The position numbers were made by a program, and so were the translations under genes. From NCBI GenBank assembly GCA_963693315.1, contig OY856188.1, forward strand, positions 151,178,518 to 151,242,517: a stretch of 64,000 nt of DNA, read 5' to 3'. Within the stretch, counting starts at the first letter, position 1, and every line of letters starts with the position of its first letter. The notes beneath the pieces are model-generated. The model was not told the origin of the DNA. It did not search any database and saw only the letters and a program-made list of their open reading frames with translations. The DNA comes from Diogma glabrata (lineage: Eukaryota; Arthropoda; Insecta; Diptera; Cylindrotomidae). This document shows positions 55,691 through 64,000 of this stretch, piece after piece.

Positions 55691-56747
55691 ATATTAATTT
55701 ACAGCTTAAAACCAAATAATATTACTTGCAGGAGTATCTATCTACTATCTTCCGAGGAAATAGAAAATTTTTCTTAAATATAAATATCAAATTTGAGGTC
55801 AGTGACCAAAAAAACACGACAAAATTACCTGCACCTACTGAAGCGCAGTAAACTCGCATTAAAAGTTTATACATTTATCTATACAACATTTAAATTTTAA
55901 ATAAAAAATTTAAATTTTTTAATCGGAAAATTTTTTTTGCCATTTTCCGGGAAAATAGAAAATTTTCTTCATTATAGATATTAAATTTGAGATCAGAGAC
56001 CAAAAAAACACTAAAACGATATATTGCATGGTTTTGCAATCATAATTTTCCAAATTTTCCAAATAATTTTCACAGTTTTCCAATACTTTTTAAAGATTTT
56101 TACTTTCAGAGTGAAAATTCGTTGCTAGCGTACTTAAAAACATTGAACATGATATGCAACTCGAAATAATACTCTAAAATTGAAAATTCGGTAAAATTTT
56201 CTCGATTTTCCGCATTTCACGTTATTATTTTGGAAAACTGACGTCGGATTCGTAATCAGCGACCAAAAAAACGTAAACCTATTTTCAGGCTAAAAATCGT
56301 ATTATTTAAAAATTTATAAATCGACAAAAATATTTTATTTTGATAAAAGGCATATTAAGGGGTAGTAAAATAAGGGAGGTCGACCACCAACTTTTTATGA
56401 CCGACGAATGATCCTGAGGGTATAAATAACATGTTATAAAAGAAAATTTTCGATTTAAAAATGTAGTTTTCATTATAATTAATTGCTGTTGATTTCCCCT
56501 TTACAGACCGTACTATTAAGAAGAAAATGCTGATTGTCAGCTTTTGAGTGGGGATGGCATCGGTTCGCATTGTACCTAGGAGTGAAGTACCGTTTAATAC
56601 AGATGACCTCCACTCTTTGCAGTCCCAGTTTCCCATCTCGGAATGATGGTTTTCAGGTTCTGATCCTGTTTTTGTTATTTTGATTTTCCTGCATCCTGCA
56701 CTGTGCGTCTGTTTGATCTCTTATTTGATCCTTAATGATTTTTATTT

Positions 56748-57413
56748 TTGTTAAACCAATCCCCTTTATTTCCTCATTACCCTCTTCCCTCTCCCATCCC
56801 TGTTGTCCCATGTTTTCTTCCCTCATTTGTTTTTATGCCAGATAGTCCTATCGATTGGTCAACGGGTGCACATGTCACTATTACTAGCATCATGAGTCGT
56901 CTTGGTGACCAGTTTAACATTGGCCATTTTAACGCTCAAAGTTTGAATTACAGACTCAACTCATCCAAGCTTGATGAAGTTAGACACATAGAAAAGCGTA
57001 GTCACCTCGACCTGGTTGCAGCGTCTGAAACATGGCTTAAACAATATACATCCAAAGCTGCCGTTGCTATTGATTATCGTATTCACAGACTAGATAGACC
57101 GATTAGACGTGGTGGTGGTGGTGTGGCCCTGTATGTCAGCCGTAAATTTAAATCCAAAGCTATCCACTCTTTTCTGACCTCAGAAGCTGAGATGCTCTTG
57201 GTTCAGGTTATTGTGGGTGGTCTGTCTATGCTTGTTGCTGTCACCTATCTGCCCTCTGGTGGTATTAATGTTATAGAGGAAGTTCTTGCTGAGTTTAGTA
57301 CTAGATACCCGGTTGTTACTGTTGTTGGTGGCTTCAATACGAACCTGCTGTCCACTTCTTCTCTGGCAATCTGTAATAGTCTCAGTGAGGGGCCTGACAT
57401 GATATTGATTTAA
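56748..57413 (+). pseudogene. LINE-3 APE endonuclease
   Basis: FNIGHFNAQSL (56916-56948), LVAASETWLK, YRIHRLDRPIRRGGGGVALY and MLLVQVIVGGLSMLVAVTYLPSG follow the APE endonuclease order of CR1/Jockey LINEs. The usual GDFN motif reads VGGFNTNLL at about 57330-57360, so a catalytic aspartate is lost. The frame ends at 57413. A short MASVRIVPRSEVPF frame at 56552-56641 may be an ORF1 remnant. Confidence 0.8.
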
Positions 57414-57436
57414 AGCTGGACTACCTGAATAAAGTT

Positions 57437-57546
57437 CTGCAGCCAAATTCTGTAACTGTGAAGCGGTGAAGTGATAAAAATGTCTGCGTTTCTTTTCATT
57501 AAAAAACTTATCACTTCACCGCTTGACAATTACAGAATTTGGCTGC
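57437..57546. repeat. Short inverted repeat inside LINE-3
   Basis: GCAGCCAAATTCTGTAA with GAAGCGGTGAAGTGATAA is mirrored by TTATCACTTCACCGCTT and TTACAGAATTTGGCTGC, arms of about 40 bases around a 30-base centre. It sits where endonuclease coding should pass to the linker, so it reflects a local inverted duplication or a tiny insertion. Confidence 0.75.
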
Positions 57547-58188
57547 TGCTATCGCTCTTTGGCAGGTTTGTTCCAATTGCCTCTGTAGGTGGACGGAAAG
57601 CGACATCTATCGTCCTCACATCAGAAATGCGTAATATTAAAGCCCTGCGTGAATTTGCATATGCAGCTTATCTCCATGATGGCTCCCAGTATAACTGGGA
57701 TTCTTTCTGTTCATACCGAAATCGTTTTAGATCAATGGTACGCAGGGCGAAAAGCTATCTGGGAACTAAATTTTTTAGTCCAGCAGACTCGATGAATGAT
57801 TTGTGGAGAAAGATCAGGAATATTGGCCTGATCAAGTCCCAAGAGGACTCTGAGTCCCTTAGTGAGGCAGATCTAAATCAGATTAATAAGTCATTTGTCA
57901 GCCCCAATCAATTTCCTCCTCTTGTCAGGTCTGATATTGGTCTCCCTGAGTTTGAATGTTCATTTTTGTTTCAGCCAGTATCATGAGGAATTGGAGGCGG
58001 CTTTCTCCATGATTGGCTCCAATGCTGCTGGTCTTGATAATATGACCCTTAAATTTTTAAAATTAATATTTCCCTCTCGAGTTCAGCATGTCTGGCACAT
58101 TATTAACTATTCTATTATGGCGGGTCGTTTTCCAGTGGCCTGGAAGCTGGCCAAGGTTCTTCCGATTCCCCAAAAAATAGTACTGGTA
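57547..58188 (+). pseudogene. LINE-3 linker and RT start
   Basis: ALREFAYAAYLHDGSQYNWDSF, SMVRRAKSYLGTKFF and NDLWRKIRNIGLI are the usual linker sequences. After a frame change near 57970, RT entry motifs ELEAAFSMIGSNAAGLDNMT and NYSIMAGRFPVAWKLAKVLPIPQK follow. It is interrupted at about 58188 and resumes at 59723 with DFRPISVLPVLSKVFEQLI. Confidence 0.82.
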
Positions 58189-59722
58189 TGGTATGATTGA
58201 ATTTGATCGGAAATTTTTATACGAATCGAAAATACTACGAAAAATTTTTCCGACGTATGATTGAAATGTTTCGTAATATTTTCGATTCTCATATAAACGC
58301 ACCCATTTAGTACAGAATTTAAAAATGTCAAAACCTTTTAATATTCGTATTTATCATTTGTTTTGTGTTGATTTTGATAGAATATATAGTTTAAGACTGT
58401 GTTCCAATCTATGCTATTGAGTACCAAAAATTCTAAATTGTACTAAAACTGTCAAATTCGCAATTTCATCGTTCCAATTCAAACATATTCTAAATTGACA
58501 GTTAAACATTATTTTGTTCGTTTTTTCATTTAATGTTAAAAACTAGAATTATGTACGGTCAGTTCGGCGAGGAGATTTCAATATAAAATATTGAGTTGCT
58601 ATATATAAATATATTGATATGATTATAAGGCATGTAAAATCACAAAAAATTACAAATGAAACAGTCTTGCCGAAGACTATTTATGTTGTTTATCATAATA
58701 AACTTGAAATTGAACCTATGTGAAAAGTTAAACAATGACAATTTAAGCAATTCTGCAATATACTTAAAATGTATCAAGAAATAAATATTTTTTAAAAATT
58801 TAGAATTAAATGGCGGAAATAGTCAACTAAATATTTGACTATTTCAATTTAGAATTTTTAGTACTAAATAGCATGGATTGGAACACAGTCTAAATGGCGA
58901 GTTTAGTTTTTTTTATGATTATGGATAGCTTTTCCGTTGTAAAATGTTTATTAAACAAATGTAAAAATGATATATAAAAAAACATAACATATAACTTAAT
59001 ATAATTTACAACAAAACGTCAAATATAAATTTCCGACAAGCAAAATGGATTCGAAAATTTTTCCGACAGAAATGTTCGAAAAATACTTTCATATATAATA
59101 TAACGAGTCGTCAAATAATAGTCGATTATTTTTCATAATCATTATTACGAATGTCATTTGAGGTCCCGAGTGCGCGTAGCGCACGAGGGAAATTTTTGAC
59201 CTCAAATGGCATGAGTGGTAATGTTGAAAAATAATCGACTAATAATTTGATGACGAGTTGTATTTAGCAGACAATTTAACGAACAGAAATAGTAACATTA
59301 TTTCATACAACATATTCCTTTGTTGTCAAACAAAATTAAATATTATTTCATCTTAGTAGGCGCATAAATGTTATAAATTTGTAATTTATTTTTGAAAAAT
59401 AAACATAAACATGCAATCATTTATGAATGAAAACGGACATTTTTACTACTTGCAAATTGCATTTTCACATAATTTTGAATGTGCATTTTGGTTTTAAATT
59501 AATATATTAAGTAGGCGGAAAATATTCGCTGTTCCTTCCTACCAGAAAAAAATAATCGAAACAAATCGTTTTGATTTGCTAAAAAATAGTAAATAAAGCG
59601 TTTTGATTGGACCTTATTGAAACTTTTTTTAGAGAGTTGAATTGTCAATAATATACCATTTTAAATTTCCGAATAGTTATGATATTTCCGACTCGGATTT
59701 TTATTCAATCATACCACCACTG
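58189..59722. mobile_element. TIR element in LINE-3 RT, copy 1
   Basis: The right end (complement strand) reads CAGTGGTGGTATGATTGAAT. The left end, (T)ACTGGTATGGTATGATTGAAT, is a diverged form. The first 190 bases match 61550-61740 closely, defining a family. It contains a nested MITE. A degenerate GAATAATAG/TATTATTTG region near 59100-59260 with CCCGAGTGCGCGTAGCGCACGAGGG is palindromic. No transposase is seen, and the target duplication is not clear. Confidence 0.75.
58395..58890. mobile_element. Harbinger-like MITE, copy 1
   Basis: 496 bases with inverted ends GACTGTGTTCCAATC...GATTGGAACACAGTC and arms of about 60 bases with mismatches, flanked by TAA on both sides (58392-58394, 58891-58893). 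A three-base TAA duplication suggests a PIF/Harbinger MITE. A second copy lies at 62641. Confidence 0.82.
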
Positions 59723-59846
59723 ATTTTCGTCCTATTAGTGTTTTGCCAGTCTTATCCAAAGTTTTTGAGCAGCTCATATATGTACAAATCTCTGATCATA
59801 TTCCTAAGTCTAACCTATTGTATTGTAAATTATAATAATTTATTTT
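59723..59846 (+). pseudogene. LINE-3 RT fragment after insertion
   Basis: Reads DFRPISVLPVLSKVFEQLIYV, the next RT motif after the interrupted PIPQK. It then decays into AT-rich DNA. Confidence 0.8.
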
Positions 59847-60097
59847 GAACAAAAACCGTACTACCTAAATTAAATTAATATTTTAATTAAATTTCATTAC
59901 CACCAATAATGGTATTACAAACATATAAATTAAAAATAATTTATTTCAACACTATGCATTTCGATATGTTCACATATCATTATCAAGTGTATACTAAATA
60001 AAGAAAAATGAAAAAACATCAAAACTTTTAACAAAAAAGGAAAACTAGATTTAACAATAAATGAAAAGCAAAAAGAAAGAAAAACAATATCTAAAAT
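59847..60097. other. Probable Penelope-like 3' end, no coding
   Basis: AT-rich. GATATGTTCACATATCATTA near 59965-59985 is a small palindrome of the sort seen at Penelope ends, but I cannot confirm a boundary. Confidence 0.35.
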
Positions 60098-60780
60098 TTA
60101 AGTTATTAAATTAAATAAAGATGAATGAATTGGTTCCGCTTCAATATTCATTAAAATATTTTTATATTTGTTTATGAAAGAACTTTTCCATCCATCTAAC
60201 TCCTTATTGTTGTTAATTTGTTTTAAAATCTTCAAATCAATATTAGAGTGGCCTGTTTCGATGACATGATGAGCCACTGCAGAACTATTTGGTCTGTTGT
60301 ATTTAATATGAGCTATGTGTTCTTTGAATCTTATATAAATAGCTCTTTTCGTTTGACCTACGTAAATTTTATCACATTCATTACATAAGATTTGGTAAAT
60401 GCCAGATTTTTTAATATCAATTAATTTGTCTTTTGGGTTGCCTAGTAAATTACTTAATTTATTTTGATTCGAGTAAGCCAAATCTATATCATATTTTTGA
60501 TTGTTGTTTTGAAAATTGTTTTTAATTTATTACTTAATTTCCCTGCATATTTGAATGATGAAAATCGAAAAGAATTATTAATTTTGCTTTAATTTTGCCG
60601 GTAAAATGTAGTTAAACTATGCAATTTCAATTTTTTTTAATGTTTATTAATTAAATTGTTTATTATATCAGGATTAATGCCATTGACATAAGCTAAATTC
60701 TTTATATATTGTTTTTCATTTTCAAAATTATTAATCGAAAGTGGAATTCTACACATTCTATATACTATTCTATATTCCCA
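60098..60780 (-). pseudogene. Penelope-like element: RT thumb and GIY-YIG endonuclease
   Basis: Minus strand. Near 60660-60780: RIPLSINNFENEKQYIKNLA with VNGINPDIINNLINK, the C-terminal RT/thumb region. After a degraded gap comes the 127-codon frame 60098-60481 with the GIY-YIG endonuclease: SGIYQILCNECDKIYVGQTK (including C-x2-C), RFKEHIAHIKY and HHVIETGHSNIDLKIL. It joins head to head near 60780 with the plus-strand RT piece. Confidence 0.88.
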
Positions 60781-61556
60781 TTTAGAGATTACCAAAACAT
60801 TGAATGAACCTGTATTTTATGGAATAATTCGTGATGAAGACACTTTTTAGTTTAGTGATTGGTTAGATTATCTTGAGAGAACTAACATAATAATAGCTAA
60901 AGTTATTAACAAAAAAATAAAAAATTTGAACAATAAGTTTAACAAATTATTAGAAAGAAAACATCAAAACATAAGAATAATCAATTACAGATTATATTAA
61001 GTTACAGATTATATTAAAAACCTTTCAAGTGAAACTTTTTCTACGGACGAAATGCTTTTACTTAATAAAGGATTAAATTTCACACCTATTCCAAAAGTTA
61101 TTGATTTAAATACAGCATTAGTTAATATTGAAACATCTATAAAATATGAAGATGATTTCACAAAAAATTCCATTCGAAATGAAATTATTCCAGTATTGAT
61201 AGATCACATAAACAATGGTAAGCTATTAAATAAACCATTCACTGATTATAAAATTATTAAATCTCTTAAAGAAAAGCCAGTATTTTATACTAAAGCCGAC
61301 AAAGGTAATTCATTAGTAATTATTAATAAAATAGATTATTTTGAGAGTATGAATAAAACTATTCAAGAAAATGGTTTATAACAATGGTGAAAATGGTTTA
61401 TATATAATAAAAATCCATTACCTAAGTTAATAAAATCTGCAAAAATTATTATAAATAAAATTTCGGAAGTTTTTACCATTCCAAAATTTAAATTAACAAT
61501 AACAAATCCATCATTACCAAAATTATATGGATTAAAGAAAAGTCATAAACCAGTGG
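60781..61556 (+). pseudogene. Penelope-like element: RT N-terminal half
   Basis: Plus strand, several stops. LLNKGLNFTPIPKVI (about 61058), YTKADKGNSLVIINK (about 61287-61330) and PSLPKLYGLKKSHKP (about 61510-61552) are conserved early RT motifs of Penelope-like elements. It is cut at about 61550 by the TIR element. An 11-base segment near 60997-61020 is duplicated (TTACAGATTATATTA). Confidence 0.85.
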
Positions 61557-61752
61557 TGGTATGATTGAATTTGATCGGAAATTTTTATACGAATCGAAAA
61601 TACTACGACAAATTTTTTCCGACGTATGATTGAAATGTTTCGTAATATTTTTGATTCTCATATAAACGCACCCATTTAGTAAAGAATTTAAAAATGTCAA
61701 AACCTTTTAATATTCGTATTTATCATTTGTTTTGTGTTGATTGATATTGATA
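61550..61752. mobile_element. TIR element, copy 2 (left end)
   Basis: CAGTGGTGGTATGATTGAAT and about 190 bases after it match the left part of the 58189-59722 element with few differences (for example CGACAAATTTTTTCC against CGAAAAATTTTTCC). The right end is not found; homology stops near 61740. Confidence 0.75.
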
Positions 61753-61756
61753 GAAT

Positions 61757-62102
61757 CATTGAATAAATATATAAGGAAGTGTCGCTACGTGTCATTGAAT
61801 AAATATCTAAGGAAAAGTAACTAGACTTTTTGAGTGAAGCATCTAATTTGTAGTATTGGTGCGTTTGATGGTGTTTGTATTTAATCGTAGGGTGGTACTG
61901 TGTATAATTTGTATATAGTTACACAAACATAACTTAGGTGGCAGCATGAACTGTTCTTTGAAGTAAGTAGATTTTATTCAAAATTTTATTTATTTCTCGT
62001 TTAAACTAATCGTTATTTTAGGAAAAAATTGTCTTAAAATGTTTTTTACCCGTTTCCTACTTAAATAAAAGATAATCAATAAGTTATATATTTTGTTGAT
62101 TT
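61757..62102. other. Spacer with repeated GAATAAATAT motif
   Basis: GTGTCGCTACGTG and CATTGAATAAATAT(A/C)TAAGGAA appear here twice and again inside the palindrome at 63486-63582. No coding. Confidence 0.5.
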
Positions 62103-62640
62103 TATTTTAATAATTTTTTTCTCGATATTTTTAAACATTAAATACATAAAAGCAAAATTGTGATCCATCATCTTCAGCAATAGTATCACACTAACAACAG
62201 TCTAACATCATTACCAGCAATACAAATGAACACATCTTTACGAATACAGATTTGTAAAGCTGTCCTCTCTCTAAGCAAATATTTTTATTTAACTACAAAA
62301 CTTCTATGAAGTATGAACTAACTTCTATAAAAAACTTATCTAAAATCTCTATCGTATTCTGTTTTTTCTATCAGTTGCCATTTTTTGAATATAACGAAAT
62401 TGGCATAGGTTGAAAATACACTTTAAAAGAAGACTGTTCCTAAATATTGACGGAATTAGCTTGTACTGTCTATTGGTTTAAAAATTCGATTTTAATTTAT
62501 ATTTATAACCATACTTCGACTAATAAACTAATAATAAATATATAAACATCGTAGATAAATTGAAAATCCTTATGGTTACATATGTTTGAACAATATATTT
62601 CACTATTAAAAATTTTAGATCAAATCCGTTTAAACTTTAA

Positions 62641-62965
62641 GACTGTGTTCCAATCCATGCTAATTAGTACTAAAATTCTAAATTGAAATACTCAAAAATT
62701 TAGTTGACTATTTCCGCCATTTAATTCTAAATTTTTATGCCTTATATAATCATATAATATAGCAACTCGATTTTTCATATTGAAATCTCCTCGTCGGACA
62801 GACCATATATAATCCCAGTTTTTAACATTAAATGAAAAAACAAACAAAACAATGTTTAACTGTCAATTTAGAATATATTTGAATTGGAACGATGAAATTG
62901 CCAATTTGACAGTTTTAGTACAATTTAGAATTTTGGTACTGAATAGCATGGATTGAACCACAGTC
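62641..62965. mobile_element. Harbinger-like MITE, copy 2
   Basis: 325 bases, same ends as 58395-58890 (GACTGTGTTCCAATCCATGC and complement), internally in the opposite orientation and about 170 bases shorter. Flanks are TAA on the left and AAA on the right. Confidence 0.8.
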
Positions 62966-63485
62966 AAAATCATATTCAAATTTATATTTTTACACACATT
63001 TTTCATAACAAACAATAACTTTATACAATCCCTGTGAATAGGCGTGTCTAACAAAATTGTTTTGACATTTTGGCAAACTTACATTTGAGAAATTAAGTTA
63101 AGAATTAAATTAGAAAATAATTAATTTTGTGACACAAACTTATTGTAAATATATTAAAAATATATACTAAAATGTTTTTTTAACATTTTGTATCAAAATA
63201 TCCTTATCTGATAATTGTAATTTTAGCAGCAAAATGCTTTGGAATGTTGACAATTTTTTACATGTTTTGATGCAGTACGCCATTTTTATGAATAAATAAC
63301 TGTATAAAAACAATTAATTGTTGTAAAAAAAACAGTTTAAATACTAATTTGTATAAAACTGAATTACAATTCAATACTTTAAGAACAAAATAAAGAAAAA
63401 AACTCTTGAGTTTGTTTTGAAATACGACGTAAACAAATGAAATGACATTGACAGATTGGCAAACTTAACAAAAAATTAAAAAAAA

Positions 63486-63582
63486 AAATGCTTCACCGAT
63501 TATTTGTGTACGTACACGTAGCATTGAATAAATATATAAGGAAGTGTCGCTACGTGTACGTACACAAATGAAGCATTTTTTT
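63486..63582. repeat. Short palindromic element
   Basis: AAAATGCTTCA...TTTGTGTACGTACACGTAGC is mirrored by GCTACGTGTACGTACACAAA and TGAAGCATTTT, arms of about 35 bases around a centre containing GAATAAATATATAAGGAAG. Part of it recurs at 61757-61800. Confidence 0.75.
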
Positions 63583-64000
63583 TTTAATTTTTTGTTGAAA
63601 AAAATTAAAAATCGAATTTTTAAACCAATAGACAGTACAAGCTAATTTCGTCAATATTTAGGAACAGTCTTCTTTTATAAAGTGTATTTTCAACCTATGC
63701 CAATTTCGTTATATTCAAAAAATGGCAACTGTTAGAAAAAACAGAATACGATAGAGATTTTAGATAAGTTTTTTATAGAAGTTAGTTCATACTTCATAGA
63801 AGTTTTGTAGTTAAATAAAAATATTTGCTTAGAAAGAGGACAGCTTTACAAATCTGTATTCGTAAAGATGTGTTCATTTGTATTGCTGGTAATGATGTTA
63901 GACTGTTGTTAGTGTGATACTATTGCTGAAGATGATGGATCACAATTTTGCTTTTATGTATTTAATGTTTAAAAATGTCGAGAAAAAAATTATTAAAATA

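Larger units (their letters stand above)
51429..56513. mobile_element. 5.1 kb element with 0.8-0.9 kb inverted repeats
   Basis: The termini GTACAGTCTGTAAAGGGG and its complement (one difference) begin arms at 51429-52365 and 55691-56513. A five-base TATTA occurs on both sides (51424-51428, 56514-56518). The arms are highly similar, apart from small indels and one missing sub-unit of about 115 bases in the right arm. Each arm holds two or three copies of a roughly 130-base unit containing TTTTTTGGTC(A/G)CTGA and TCAAATTTGATAT. The inside has no recognisable transposase, polymerase or integrase. Confidence 0.88.
56519..59846 (+). mobile_element. LINE-3: CR1/Jockey-like LINE, split and truncated
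   Basis: Plus-strand endonuclease and RT coding at 56519-58188, continuing at 59723-59846 after a TIR element. It begins directly at the TATTA duplication of the long-TIR element and ends inside the RT. It may belong to the same family as the LINE fragment at 38938-39690, which covers the other end of such an ORF2, but there is no overlap to test this. Confidence 0.8.
62103..64000. repeat. Long inverted repeat running off the right edge
   Basis: 62103-62505 is the complement of 63596-64000 with few differences, at least 400 bases per arm. The right arm continues past the window, so the full element is not seen. The 1.1 kb between the arms holds a MITE and a small palindrome. No coding. Confidence 0.85.

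Noticed and set aside
51429..56513. Polinton/Maverick-type element, suggested by the long inverted repeats
   Set aside because: No DNA polymerase B, integrase or ATPase coding is visible and the duplication is five bases, not six.

Overview
This is eukaryotic, AT-rich DNA, almost certainly from an insect or another arthropod. I base that on the element types: BEL/Pao retrotransposons (one with a PHD finger in its Gag), Ty3/Gypsy elements, a two-gene PIF/Harbinger transposon, a ZMYM/TTF-type hAT, an I-superfamily-like LINE with an RNase H domain, CR1/Jockey-like LINE pieces, Penelope-like GIY-YIG elements and many MITEs. I see no host gene, rRNA or tRNA. The species cannot be named from the sequence.

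The window is a nested stack of transposable elements. From left to right: a decayed BEL/Pao element (BEL-1, about 967-11391) has its Gag split at the PHD finger by a 5.5 kb terminal-inverted-repeat (TIR) element (1400-6866). That element carries two copies of a 2 kb satellite-bearing element. Next to BEL-1 begins a single minus-strand LINE (LINE-I) whose pieces lie at 11392-12705, 21339-21379, 37010-37820 and 49317-51423. Its reading runs across three later insertions, each with a matching target-site duplication (TSD): Gypsy-1 (12706-21334, AGCT), a hAT transposon (21380-37001, CCTAGGCA) and BEL-2 (37821-49311, ATCCC).

Each of these was itself hit again. Gypsy-1 carries a 2.87 kb Harbinger in its 5' LTR (13152-16021, TSD AGT) that looks close to complete. 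The hAT carries a TA-flanked MITE, Gypsy-2 (24030-34462, TSD ACAT, LTRs nearly identical, so recent), a Penelope fragment and a 77-bp tandem array next to its terminus. BEL-2 carries a 5'-truncated LINE (38938-39690, TSD TTGAATT), a hAT MITE (43569-45174, TSD TATGAAGG), a 444-bp palindrome and another possible TIR element.

Right of the LINE: a 5.1 kb element with 0.8-0.9 kb inverted repeats (51429-56513, TSD TATTA), a plus-strand LINE (56519-59846) split by a TIR element, a Penelope-like element in head-to-head pieces (60098-61556), and a long inverted repeat running off the right end.

The most unusual signals are in Gypsy-2: an extra ORF of 183 codons upstream of gag, a cluster of 13 TGTANATA motifs (the Pumilio consensus) in 208 bases just after it, and a second primer-binding-site-like sequence captured inside both LTRs. 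Apart from the Harbinger genes, Gypsy-2 pol and Gypsy-1 pol, nearly every coding region is broken by stops, frameshifts or insertions.
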